From the NCBI GenBank assembly GCA_009801085.1, contig VNWV01000001.1, positions 2,356,001-2,420,000 of the forward strand: 64,000 nucleotides of DNA, read 5' to 3'. The DNA is from Lasiodiplodia sp. COLG20 (lineage: Eukaryota; Ascomycota; Dothideomycetes; Botryosphaeriales; Botryosphaeriaceae). Under the pieces are notes generated by a model. It made no database searches. It was not told where the DNA came from and saw only the letters and a program-made list of their open reading frames with translations. This document shows, piece after piece, positions 22,242-33,694 of this stretch; the first letter of the stretch is position 1; each line of letters begins with the position of its first letter. The translations under genes were made by a program, and so were the position numbers.

Positions 22242-23073
22242 TTACTCCTCCATGGCATCGATATCAGTGACGATTTCGCTCTCCTTGTTGTAGTAGCTAG
22301 AAAAAATGAAGTTAGCAGTGGAAGCTTAATCCTGTGTTCCTCAACTTACGCAAGAAGCTTGATCTTGAACTCGGCCATAGCGACACCAAAAAGCTTCAAC
22401 AGCGCGGTCTGGTGGCTGTTCAACGTCTGACCCTCCTTGCAAATGGTGTAGGGCTGGTCCAGCATGACCTTGCCCTTTTCCAGCCTAGTGGGCATGCCCC
22501 ATTTCCTGACGGTAACCTCCACGGGGTGCGGGAGCGGCACGTCCTCCTCAGCGGGCAGCTCACCACCGCGCGAGTATACAACACCAGCGGGAACGATGAA
22601 AGTCTGGGTGGCCTCGACGCCGGCGCGGGCGAAGTCGGTCTGGGAGTAGCTCTGGAAGTACTCAATGACCTCGGAGGGCTCGCGGTTGGTGCAGAAGAGA
22701 CCGACGTTGCCCTCGAGGCGCTGAGCAAGCTTGTGCAGGTTGGGCAGGTGCTCGGAGGCGTCGTCGGTGCCGAGGGCCTTGGCCATGACCTTGGTCTTGC
22801 CGAAAAATATTCTGTAGGGACGCGTTAGAGAGGATGCGTCGCGCGCGGTCGCCAATGCCGGGCGCATGGGATGGAAACGCACCTGCTGTCAGAGAACTCC
22901 TGGCGAACCTCCTTCAGGTAGTTGTTGCGCATGTTCTCGACGTCGAAGAGGAAAATGTACTGGAAGTTCTCGGCGGCCTCGCGCACATTGTTGAAGAGCT
23001 TTTCCGACAGCTCCTTGCCCTTCTTCTCGACCTTGGACAGGTGAACGACTCTCGCGCGCTTCGACTTAGGCAT
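22242..23073 (-). CDS. mrt4: Ribosome assembly factor Mrt4
   Basis: Three exons (23073-22883, 22811-22350, 22296-22242) give 235 aa, close to the yeast protein. The N-terminus MPKSKRARVVHL and the block FNNVREAAENFQYIFLFDVE are diagnostic of Mrt4. IFFGKTKVMAKALG follows across the first intron. Mrt4 is a nucleolar paralogue of ribosomal stalk protein P0; it occupies the P0 site on pre-60S particles until exchanged. The acidic C-terminus is short and lacks the P0 tail that binds P1/P2, as expected for Mrt4. It shares a 261-bp divergent promoter with mdm10. Confidence 0.95.
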
Positions 23074-23334
23074 CTTGATTGAGTGCGGGCGGACTTGTGC
23101 GTTGTTTTGGCGGCGGGAGGTAGGCTGGCCGAAAAGTTGCGGTGGTGTTGAAAATAATTCCGGCCGAAGGGTCTGATAAGATGATAGCGCAGCTGAAGGA
23201 ACTTTTCACGATGGTGCATCGGCAAGCGTCATCTTTAGACGAGCTTGAGCGAGCGCAGCTACCTACCGTCCAGAGCTCCACCACGACCACCTCATCTTTC
23301 TTTCAACCTCTCCCCAGCATGCTGATGACGCGCA
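23074..23334. promoter_or_regulatory. Shared divergent promoter, mrt4 / mdm10
   Basis: 261 bp separate the two divergent ATGs (23073 minus, 23335 plus). No TATA box is obvious. The spacing suggests a bidirectional promoter. Confidence 0.55.
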
Positions 23335-24643
23335 ATGCTGGGGTTTATGGACTACGTGCAGAATGCCTTCTATGAAGCCACCCACTGGAACCATGATAAT
23401 TCGTACTCGCACCTGACAGCAACAGCTCAAGGTAACCACCCCGCTCGCAGCTGCAGCCCCGCCGGAGCACTTCACTGACGTTGCATGCAGCGCTGCTTGA
23501 CTTCCAGACTCCGCGCGGGCTGCGCCTGAACCTTTCGTCGCTGTCGTCGCCGAACCTTGCAACGTCCTACTCGCTCGGCACCGTTGGGGTCGTGGACGGT
23601 TCGTTGTCCTACCTGTACTCGTCGCTGGCGCTTGATGTCAAGTCACGGAGCAGCGAGATTGACTTGCACAATGTCGTACGGGGCTACAGGCACCTTAAAG
23701 AACTGCGGCGGCCTGACGAGCCTTGGTGGTGGGAGTTATGGCACAGAGGCAAGCGCATTGATCGCAGAGGTGAGTCCTCCACCGCGCGCGGCGACACAGC
23801 CGGGTGGCATTGCTAAAGGGGCGCCCAGCGACTGTGCTCTATGGTCGGCTTTTCCTGCCCACAAACTCGTTAGAGGCGCTGTACCTGCGTCGAGTCTCGC
23901 CCACGCGGCAAGTGCGGATAGCTGCGGTCAGCGACTCGAACATGAATAATGGCGGCACCATCCTCGGAGTCGTGCAGAATGACCACGGCAAGTATAGCAC
24001 CGAGTATCTTTACAGCACGGACAGCGCGCTCTTGGGCGTTCGGGGGCTTTACAACTTTGGGCCCGACCCCAGGACGCCGGCCGGCGGCAACGGCGACGAC
24101 GAGGCAAAATCCCCCAGCGCCGAACGGGTCAGCGGCATGTTCAGTGCGGGCGCGGAGCTATACTACGGCCTTCTGAACAAGAGCGGTGGCATGAGCACTG
24201 GCCTGAGGTTTACCACCCTACCCCAGCATACGGGATTTCCCTACACAATGACCCTTACGCTCAACCCCCTGATGGGCAACCTGTCGTCTACGTACGCCGT
24301 CAAGGCCGGCCACAACGTCGCGCTGTGCTCGCGCTTCGACTTCAACTTCTACTCGTACGAAAGCGACCTGCAGCTGGGGTGCGAGCTGTGGCAGCGACGG
24401 CGCGACGCAGACGCGGAGTGGGCGGTCAAGATGCTCCGGCCAGGCTGGGCGCAGCGCACCCCGTCCCCGGACGAGGATGTGACGGGCGTGATCAAGGCCC
24501 GGGTCGACCAGAAGTGGCGGATTGGAGTGCTCTGGGAGGGCCGGATCAAGGAGCTCCTCTTCACAGTGGGAGCCAGCTTCGACCTGAAACGACGGGAGCA
24601 GATCTTTCGCGCCGTTGGCGTTGAGGTACAGTACTCATCCTAG
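23335..24643 (+). CDS. mdm10: Mitochondrial outer membrane protein Mdm10 (ERMES)
   Basis: Three exons (23335-23431, 23491-23769, 23829-24643) give 396 aa. The start [16 protein letters not shown], the blocks [20 protein letters not shown] and [11 protein letters not shown], and YSTDSALLG are Mdm10 hallmarks. The protein is a porin-like beta-barrel that anchors the ER-mitochondria encounter structure in the outer membrane and also works with the SAM complex in beta-barrel assembly. The last strand region ends near GVEVQYSS, consistent with a C-terminal beta-signal. The length is on the short side for filamentous fungi, where a larger insert is common after LYNFGPDPR; here that insert is brief (GNGDDEAKS). 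Both introns are phase 1. Confidence 0.95.
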
Positions 24644-26314
24644 CCGATCGTAGATCCCGTAGGGCCATGCTCGAGCACCGGAGCAAACACGGCTTTGGGA
24701 GGCAGGCCGGATACGATAAGGCCTGGTGCTGGCCGAATGCGGCCAGGCTGACGGGATCCCCTGACCGCGCTGGCGCGGCGGCTGGTGCGTCATCAGACCA
24801 GAGCGAGCAAGGCGTGAGGCCACAGGCGCCGAGGCACCGTGGCAGGGCCAGCGGCATGACGAGAGGTGAAACCGCGGGCAACGGCGTCTGGCAGCGAGCT
24901 GGGCTGGGCGGCGCGTGGTGCCACTGGCTCTGGCGGGCGTCGCACAGAAGCCGTAAGAGCTGTGCGATGTCGCGGCGACACCCTGTCTGCCGGCCAGGGC
25001 CCGCGGCGCGGAAGCGGTGGGCCAAAGGCAGCTTCCGTAGCAGACGGCATGTTCCAACAATGTGAAGCACTGATTGGCCTCCTTTCGTCGCGGCCAGCTG
25101 ATGAGGCAAACGGCCGGTGTGAGGGTGCCCCAAACGCGCGCTGGATCGAGGCGCGCCCTCTCCGCGCAGACTCCACACGCCAGGGCTGTTCCTGCGTCGC
25201 CCGCCGCGGCATCGCGCCAGCGTGGTGTCGCGCTGCATAACTGCGCTCTATTTATACCTCGAATCGGGCCAATGGACGCGCGCGCTACGCCGCCCGTTCC
25301 TGACTAGACTCGGCGTGCCTGTCAGACGGCAGCCCGCCAGCCAGTCAGCCCGCGCGGCGGCAGCGCGCAGCAGCAGCCTCCCTGCCTGGGCCGAGCGAGC
25401 GGAGCTTTGCCGGCGCGCGCGCTCCGGGTGGTGTGCCTGTCTGTGTGCGCGCGGGACCCGTGGGCGGCGACTCAGCGGCGGCGCTGCCGGGCAGCCTGTG
25501 CTCTGGCGGGCGAGGAATGCGACGTCAGCCGGCGCCTGGCCGCGGTGGCAGCGGGCGCCGAGTGAGCAGAGCGGCGGGCGGCGTGAGCGTTGGCGGCAGA
25601 GGGCGAGCACGATTTTTGGTGCTTCGGACGAGGGTTGACCCATTGTGGCCGTGACCCTCGGAACCCACGCCGCGCTGACTCGGCAGGCGCAGGCCAGCGA
25701 TTGGTACTTCCGGCAGCCCCCAGCCTGCCGCTAGGCCCCCTTTCTCTGCTCGCACCCTCTGCGCCGCCTCAACCTCATTACACCCGCAATATCGCCCGCT
25801 TGGATTTCGCCTGCCTCCGTCATCTTGACTGCCAGTGCGATCTCCACCACGTTCTCTTCTGCCCTTGTTGTTCTTTACAGGCGCCGTCACTCCTTCCGGC
25901 CGTCTATTCTGTCTCTTTTGGGCCGTCGCCCGTCCTCTCCTTAGCCCCAGCTTCCGCCGTCCCGGTGTTCAGTCCTTAGGCTTCTGCCCAGCGCTCGAGT
26001 AGCCGATCAGTTAGCATCTTCCTGCTCCAAGTCAGTGAAGCTTTGATACCTACCTATCCGTTTGCTCGCCTGGTCGCACGCTGCACATCCCTACTGCTCG
26101 CGGATACCCTCCTTGTACCGATCCCGCGCCGGAAGCTCTCCTGAGCACTTACATTCATTCGGGTCACCACCGCCTTTTCACCCAAAGTCTTCTCTCATCA
26201 CGACTATTACGACAAGACATATACCCTCGCAGCCCCGTCGCGCTACTGAGGCCCCATTGACCGAGTCATAACCCTGATCTACCCCGACTCTGGTGCGTCT
26301 GCAATACATCGCGA
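24644..26314. other. GC-rich intergenic region and htf1 leader
   Basis: 1671 bp, very GC- and CpG-rich from about 24650 to 25720, then pyrimidine-rich to the htf1 start. Overlapping open frames on both strands (for example 24561-25238 minus, 24667-25065 plus) follow from the low stop-codon density and show no domain. TTTATACC lies at about 25250. The length suits the long, regulated 5' region typical of developmental transcription factor genes. Confidence 0.5.
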
Positions 26315-28247
26315 ATGCAGTCGACCGCACCACAGCAATCCACCATGACCACCACATCGACGCCGTCGCCTTCGGCGTCAGGCTCCGCCGGCCAGCCGCC
26401 CTCGAGCTCTGCCTCGTCGCGCCGCCCCCCGCGCAAGAGCACCCTGACCCAGCAGCAGAAGAACCAGAAGCGCCAGCGCGCCACCCAGGAACAGCTGCTG
26501 ACGCTGGAGATGGAGTTCAACAAGAACCCCACTCCCACTGCCATCGTTCGCGAGCGCATCGCGCAAGAGATCAACATGACTGAGCGCTCGGTACAGATCT
26601 GGTTCCAGAACAGGTAGCGTCCCCATCCTCCTCCCCCCACCCGCCGATACGCGAGCCATACTGACTCCCTCCAGGCGCGCAAAGATAAAGAACATCGCCA
26701 AGAAGAGCATTGAGAGTGGAGAGGACTGCAATGACATTCCCGAGTCAATGCGGCGATACCTGGCCCTGCAGGCCATGGAGTCCGGCAAGACTCTGGGCCG
26801 CGACTTCATGGGCCGCACCAGCGGCATGCCCTACGGCAGCGGCATGCTGCTCAACACCGAGACCAGCTCGTCCAAAGTTGGTGAGTAGTCGCGTTGGCTA
26901 TGCGCGCTGACATGGCATCGTACTAACCTGCTGGTAGTCATCCACCACTTCGCTTGCCGATCTCTGAGCATCGGCACGTGGCGTCGCGTTGGACAGAGCG
27001 CAATGGACTTGGTCATCTTCTACTCGCCTGAGAAGTGCTGTGTTACCTACTACATCAACAACGACTCCGCCGGCTACAAGATCGAGTACCCGTTCGCTTA
27101 CATCAAGAACATCTCCCTTGAGCTTGGCGATGGACAGAACGCGGAGGGCGCCTCGCAACGGCCCGGTGGTCTCGTTGTCGAGCTTACCAGGCCGCCAAAC
27201 TTCTTCATGGACTCTTCCGGATCTGGTGGCTTCTACCAGTGTGGCGACTTCACCGAGGACCAGCAGGCGTCGCAGGTGCTCGTTCACCACCTCGGCGGCC
27301 ACCCCAAGGTTCTCAGCGGCCAATTGGCGAAGCTCGTGTCGCTCGAATCGTTCCAGAACAGGCACAACTTCTACGACCCGAACGCCTTGGCCATGTCTGC
27401 TCCAGTTTCGCCGATCAACCACAGGCCGGCGTCGCAGCCCAACCACTTCGTCCACCCCTCGGCCGCCCCCATGTACCAGGAGAGTCCCTTTGAGATGCCC
27501 GGTGGGCTCCAGCCTCCTCCTGCTCACCGCGGCCACAAGCGCCAGAGGAGTAGGTCTGTCCCCGTGGCCATGGACTTCTCGATGCTGCGCCAGAACCCCA
27601 TGCAGCCATTCATGATCCCGCCTCCTCCGCAGACCTCCTACCCTGCTCCGCCGTATACCCCGCAGCCGCAGGAGATCTACGCGCCTGTTCCGCAGCACAA
27701 CATGTCGGGACCCATCGGACCCAACCTGAGTATCGACACGTCTGCAGGATACGGCATGGATTTCAGACAATATCCCATGTCTGCTACCACCGCAAACTCG
27801 CCGTCGGACTACGGAACCCCTGGTTTCTTCACCTCGAACCCTGGTCCTGACAACATGCCTGCTGCAAACTTCAGCACCCCGTACAGCAACCCGTATCTGT
27901 CACCACTGCCCGATCAATCGAGCATTCCGCACCAGTCCATGTCTCCCATGTCGGCGATAAGTCATGGCGATCCCATCATCGCAAACCAGTCGCCGCCTCT
28001 AACTTCGCTTGGTCGCGCCTCTTCGGCAGACCTTTACCCGATGTCGCAGGATAGCGCAATCTCGGATGATGGCATGTCTTTGAGCGAAATGTACGCGAAG
28101 CAATCACTGTCGCTGCCTTTCCGCTCACCAATGGGAGACGACAACCTGGAGGACCTCGACATGTCGAATCTTGTTTCGTTTGGCACAATCGATCCGTCCA
28201 GTCTTTCGCCTGAACAGCATCAACAGCACCAGCAACCGACAATGTAA
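26315..28247 (+). CDS. htf1: Homeobox transcription factor, Htf1-like
   Basis: Three exons (26315-26613, 26675-26880, 26938-28247) give 604 aa. The homeodomain spans about residues 50-108 ([10 protein letters not shown] ... [17 protein letters not shown]). Its recognition helix is interrupted by intron 1 within NRR. A conserved module follows: [20 protein letters not shown] then [20 protein letters not shown] and YPFAYIKNI, which is the block that marks the Htf1/Pah1-type fungal homeobox proteins. The C-terminal half is low-complexity, rich in Pro, Ser, Gln and Met. Htf1 orthologues control conidiophore and phialide development in filamentous ascomycetes; that role is known from the family and inferred here. 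Start chosen at the first ATG; a second lies ten codons downstream. Confidence 0.92.
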
Positions 28248-31174
28248 TATTCGGTAGCGCTCGCTCTGGTTCTCGGCGACGCTCGCCGAGCGCACAGCTG
28301 GATGCAAGAGATCTGAGTGTCTTGGAAACAGGCACCTCGGAAATCCGCAGACGGAGTGCGTTCGTACATATCACGCACACATTCGCCGCCGATCGTTGAT
28401 ATACCCCTCTTCAAACGGTTCTTCCAGCGTGTTTCTCGCGAATATTGCCACCATTAATACCATAATTAATATGTGAACCACCAACTGATGCAATTTGAAC
28501 GACACATCAAACATCCCGGAGGCTGAAAGGCGTTTTGTTCGGTTGGCAGTCGTGGGACACGGCCGGTACAGATACGAAAGACTCAAAAAGGCGGACTGGT
28601 TGAACCTGCGCCATCCGACCTTTCTTTTGCTGCTGCGCTGCTAAGGGAGGCACACAGGTGTTTTTGATTTGGTTTTCTTCTTCTTGAAATCTTCGCTTCT
28701 TCTGCTTGTCAAGCACTGCGTTTTATCATTCTTGCTGGTCTTCTTCTCTTCTTACATTCTACCTGGCACAACTTGTTTACCTCTTCTTTGCGAGCTCGTA
28801 ATCGCCCCGCTTTCTTCCCTTTTTCTTTTCATTTTTACTTATGCCCCCCAATTCTTCGCTTGGATTTGTTTCATTTGTTTGAGGTGTTTGTGCGCAATCT
28901 TTTGCTCCATTTTTTCACGTCCAAATACCAGATGGAAAGGGAGGTGCTTTAACAAGCAAGGGAATAACACATGATATGTTGGGCAAGGAAGCCAAGAAAG
29001 GGGTCTGAGGCGCGATTCTTCTCGCCGCTGCGCGGAAGAGATTTCTTTTATGGTTGATCAGGGTTTTGGCCTGCCTGTTTTGGTCGTTCTGGTCGTTCAG
29101 CGAGTGTCCTTGTCGCTCTCGGAATCGAAATAAACAGAGAATGTTCCCCCTTCAGTTTATTTGACATATGGGTTTCTACGGTGGCTCTGAAATCGTACAC
29201 AGCAAGGCTCTTACCGTCGTTATGGTGTTTGTGATTTGGGTAGGCTTCAGTCGCCGCGCGCTGTGCGTGTAAAGCTAAACACTAGTCCAATGAATGTACT
29301 CTGCTTCCAAGAATCTTCTGCACGTGGAAACACGGAGCGCCATGGTCCGCCACCTCGAGGGATCAAGCTTCGGGCTGCAGGTGATGCTCGTGAAAGGGGG
29401 GGACGCCCCTCATGAGACACTCGTTGGAGGTCTTGCAGGTGGTGGATCCGAAAAAGCCGTGGCGCCAGCCCAATTGCCGGGGCGTCGGTTTGGAGGGGGC
29501 TGTGTTGATCGCCGCTAAGCGGACGCTCTCATCACTAGCGGGGGGTTGCATGGTCTTAAGCTTCTTTCCCGCCATATGAAGGGCCAGCGCCATGGGACAG
29601 GCTTCCGGCGCCCAACGAGTGGTGGGAAGTCGGATGGGGGCGGCATGCCAAATATAGCAGCAGTCGATGTTGGGCGCACAGCAAGAGCAAGAAGACAATT
29701 CATTAAACTGTGGTTCGCCGCGCGGCTGACGGATAGGATGAGGCTGAACCAAAACGGGCGGGTGTCACGAGGAGGGGGTGGAGGGATCACAGGGGGCCAT
29801 GGTGTTGAGCTCGGGATGCGACGGAGGGCGCGCGGGCGGAGTCGATCAGGCACAGCCGACAAGGGGGTGGGTTGGATGGGAGCGGCCGGCTCTCGCACAC
29901 ACTATGTGTCGTAGCGCGACCGTCCAGCCGGGAGGGGGGAGGGGCGGTTGAACGAGGCGAGAGGGAGACGCGCTACGATCTGTTAGACGAGAGCGGCTCG
30001 CGACGAGCGTGCGAGGTGCGCCGGCTGTGGCTCGCTCGCTCGCTCGCTACATGCTCTTCTCGTGCACACGCGAGGGGAACGCGCGCGCGAGGACTTCCGG
30101 TACGGTGGAGCCCGCCCATTCCTTCGCCTCGCCCGGGCCTCTGACGGAGGCAGCAAGAGATCACCAAGCGCGAAGGGCGCGACTGCGGCCTACCACACGT
30201 CGGTGCCAGGAACTTTTTTTTTCTTCTGTGCTTCGCCGACTGCCCGCCGACGCCGCCTGTTTCTGGCGCGTCTCTGGTGGTTCCGCGCCGCGGTACCATG
30301 CTCCGGTCGTTGGTACTGCGCGGCCGATCAGCGCCGAAGCTGTTGTTCCCGAGCAGACGCCAATCCGAATCCGCCGGACAGGAGGAACAGGCACAGAAGA
30401 AAACGCCCGTTGCGCGCAGCTGACGGCGCGCCTGGCGTCGGCCGGACGCAGTAAAGCGGGGCGGGCATTCGCAATCCTCAGGCTTCCAGCTTCCCTCTTG
30501 GGTAGCGCAGCCCCGGTTTAACGCTCGATTAGGGGGCGGCGTGGAGTGACGGGCACGCCAGCGGGGTAGCGGGCGACGAGAAAAAGGTCGACGACGTCCA
30601 AAGTGCTGACCGCCTCCATGTGTCTTGCCCGTGACCTGCGGAGCGGATTTTGTTTTTCTTCTGTGCCCCTCTCTCGGTCGCGAAAAGTGGAGAGCACCTG
30701 GGCCGGCCAACGGCTGCTCCACCTGACCACCTTTTTCGATCAACCCTATTATCGTCCCACAGCTGAGGGAATCCATGTTGCATCGATGGACTGGAGCGTG
30801 CAGAGAATACGACGTACAGGGCCACGAGCACAACACTGCGCCCGAGCGGAGCACATGCAGTACATACATACTTGTGGCATGCAGCATGGCCGTTATGCCA
30901 TATTCATCCGGCCCGGCTTACCTGATGGCCATGACGACCAATGGCTGAGCGGTGAGCCTCCCCTGGCGGCCAGACCTGTGGCGATAGGCTCTGGATGTGC
31001 CACACCGAGACGGCCAGTGACGGGCGCTGAAACGCTGGAATCCTGCCTCGCACGCGCTGCCTCATACGCGTCATGTGTATCCATGCTCGTGCACTTCCGC
31101 AATAGGCATCTAGGGCTGCTTCGGGACCTGTCCTGGCGGCTGCGTCCCGTATGCCACAGCCGCCCCGCCAATAC

Positions 31175-31182
31175 TATATAAG
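31175..31182 (+). promoter_or_regulatory. TATA-like box TATATAAG
   Basis: A perfect TATATAAG lies in an otherwise GC-rich stretch, 46 bp before an ATG that opens a 47-codon frame. The position suits a core promoter, but transcription is not shown. Confidence 0.4.
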
Positions 31183-31227
31183 AGCGGGTGTGAGGCCGAG
31201 ACAGCGCTGCGCGCATATGTCGTCGTC

Positions 31228-31371
31228 ATGGTTGCTGCTCTCACCAATGTGAGGGCGCGGTCGGCACTCGGCTTCGCACTGAGGGGCCGGAACGGGACCT
31301 GCCAAGCTGCGCCTTCCCAGGACACCTGCAGCATGCCTTGGCCTGAAGACATGGCCAACATGACCAAGTAA
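31228..31371 (+). CDS. Possible small protein (47 aa), unrecognised
   Basis: ATG at 31228, stop TAA at 31369-31371. The peptide starts MVAALTNVRARSALGFALRG, which is basic and free of acidic residues and could be a mitochondrial presequence-like helix. A short tail with two Cys and three Met follows. I do not recognise a family. Support is limited to the TATA-like box upstream and an uninterrupted frame; a chance frame of this length is common in GC-rich DNA. Confidence 0.2.
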   Translation: MVAALTNVRARSALGFALRGRNGTCQAAPSQDTCSMPWPEDMANMTK

Positions 31372-32187
31372 AGTCTCGGCGCCTTCCTGCGGGTAAAAAT
31401 ACTCCACTAAAGCATAAGTCCTGCGTAAGACCAATATTCTGAAAGACTGCCTTACAGCTCTCCACTATCAGCTAGGCTCCTACGTCCTGCGGCACTACGG
31501 TCCCGACCGCTTATTGATTCCGTCAGGATTACTTCTGGTATTACGAGTAGCTAAACCCAGAAAAAATGGTGGGTAAGTCAGACGTAAACTTGGCTTATTT
31601 TCAAGCAACAAGATCCTATCTTATGCATCTTCTTTTTTTTTTTTCTTGATTATTCTGGTCGATTCATAACTGGTCTTCTTGCCACTCGGCCACGCAGATT
31701 TGTTGAGAAATACATTTTGTGGTTGATATTGAGTGGTTCTGGAACGGACCCTGGAAGAACCCTGAGTTAAATTTTTTGGATATTTTCGATTTTACTAACC
31801 ACCATGGTGAGTTCGTAGAAGGTATGGTATAGCCATGTAACATGGCCGTAGAGCTGCAAGGCCACGATAGCGTATGGTAGCGCTGAAGTCGACTTCTAAA
31901 CGAAGGGCTTACTTATGATTTACCCGTATTTTTTTTTTCTGGTACATATTTATGGCGACACCATACGAGAACATGGGTGCATGGAACCCTGGCGCGTGAG
32001 GAAAAAATGTGGCCTTTCCTACCAAGCTCTTGCCACGACACTATAAGATGCGGCAGGCGCGATGAAGTTGGAGGCATGCTAGCCGCCATCACCTCTGACC
32101 TCAGCTTACGTCTCCTTCTCTGCCACTACTTATTTCTCCGCACCGTCAGCCACGCGGGCATTCACATCTCCCCTGGCGCTGGCGAAG

Positions 32188-33694
32188 ATGCGCATCCATA
32201 CCAGCCGCCATGCAAATCTATTGCTATCGGTGTCCTTACTCGGGGCGCAACTTGCTGCCTCGAAACCTCTTTCCTTCATCCCTAGGCAGGTCGAGAGCAA
32301 TGGCACCTACGTCACTGGGCCGGTGATGCAGCAGAACTTCCCAGACCCGTCCATCGTGTACGCGGAAGGCTACTGGTGGGCATTTGCCACCATGGACGAG
32401 AACATCAACATCCAAGTCGCACGGTCATCTGACTTCCAGGAATGGACCTACCTCAGCGGCGTGGACGCGTTGCCAGACCCACCGAACTGGGTCAGCATGG
32501 CCACACCGAACATGTGGGCGCCGGACGTCAATGTGCTCGTGAGTACTCTGCCTTGCTTCTGTTTCTCTTCGCCACTTGGTTTCTCCACTAGATTTTCATT
32601 TTCTGTTTCAGCATTGATGTTGGCGTGGCTTGAGGTTCCGTTGATCGATGGATTCCCTTTTGGGAAAACAACCAATCACGCGAGTCTAGAAAAAGCAAGT
32701 GGCTGATTCGTATACCTGAGTCAGGACGACGGCACATATGTCATGTATTTCAGCGCAACAACTACCAATGATACGAACAAGCACTGCATCGGCGCCGCAA
32801 AGGCCGACTTTATTGAGGGCCCATACACGCCAGTCAACGGGACTCTGGCTTGCCCGCTTGATCAAGGCGGCGCCATCGATGCATCTGGATTCAAGGACTG
32901 GGAGACGAGAGGCACTGGCTGGGGTCCTGGTAATTTCTTCTCGAACGACACGGGCGACGACAACTCCTACTCGAACCCGGAATGGTCGAGCGGCGGCTCA
33001 GGGCAGGTACATCATTCATCACTAAAGTTCTTATACTAATGGTGGTTTACAGGGGTCAGCGATACATCGTTTACAAAGTAGATGGTGAGTTCTCCGCAAC
33101 AAACAAATTCTCGAAGACCATTGAAACACTGACAGTCTCCCTCCAGGCAACGCCATCGGCAATGGCGGTCTTTGCGGCAATACCGTAAGCAGATCGCTCT
33201 CTTTTTTCCCCTATGACATCAATCAAATTTTCTTGCATTAACACTCTTCCTTCTCATCAAAGATCGAGCCCATTGTCGGCACGCCCCTCATGCTTTTAGC
33301 CGTTGCTGCCGACGGCGTGACGCCGCAAGGCTCGCCCGTGCAGCTGCTCGACAACGCCGGCGTTTCGGACGACGGCATCGTGGAGGCGCCTGCGCTCGTC
33401 AAGACGTGGGACGGAGAGTACGTGCTCTTCTTCAGCAGCGGCTGCTACAGCACCGACAACTACACCGTCTCCTTCGCCATGTCCTCGGGCGGCGTCACGG
33501 GGCCGTACCAGCGCGCCGACGGGCCCCTGCTGAAGACGGGCGACGTGGATGGCCAGCTGGTCGCTCCCGGAGGCATGGACGTGCACTGGGATGCGACACG
33601 TATGGTGTTTCATGAGCGGGAGAGCGCCGAGCCGCTCGTCAGGGAGATGTGGGCGGCGCAGATCAAGATCGGCAACGGGACGGTGCAGGTATAG
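32188..33694 (+). CDS. Secreted glycoside hydrolase family 43 protein
   Basis: Five exons (32188-32538, 32725-33006, 33060-33084, 33147-33184, 33263-33694) give 375 aa. A signal peptide (about 1-24, LLLSVSLLGAQLAA) precedes the five-bladed beta-propeller. The catalytic residues typical of GH43 are present: Asp53 in NFPDPS (base), Asp169 in AIDAS (pKa modulator) and Glu273 in IVEAP (acid). The enzyme should act outside the cell on arabinan, arabinoxylan or xylan side chains; the exact specificity cannot be read from sequence. Two internal exons are only 25 and 38 nt and the first intron is 186 nt, long for this genome. I placed the third exon at TCAG|CGATAC because the nearer ACAG acceptor breaks frame. 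Confidence 0.88.

Larger units (their letters stand above)
28248..32187. other. Large gene-poor interval
   Basis: This 3.9-kb stretch has no convincing gene. The first 700 bp are pyrimidine-rich, as in a 3' UTR. The middle (about 29.3-31.1 kb) is GC-rich with overlapping two-strand open frames that carry no domain. From 31.4 kb it becomes AT-rich with T runs (31633-31644). A TATA-like box and a 47-codon frame lie at 31175-31371 and are listed separately. Confidence 0.45.

Noticed and set aside
24561..25643. Several overlapping open frames of 120-225 codons on both strands
   Set aside because: GC-rich DNA with few stop codons; no ATG in good context, no domain, Arg/Ala/Pro-rich translations typical of chance frames.
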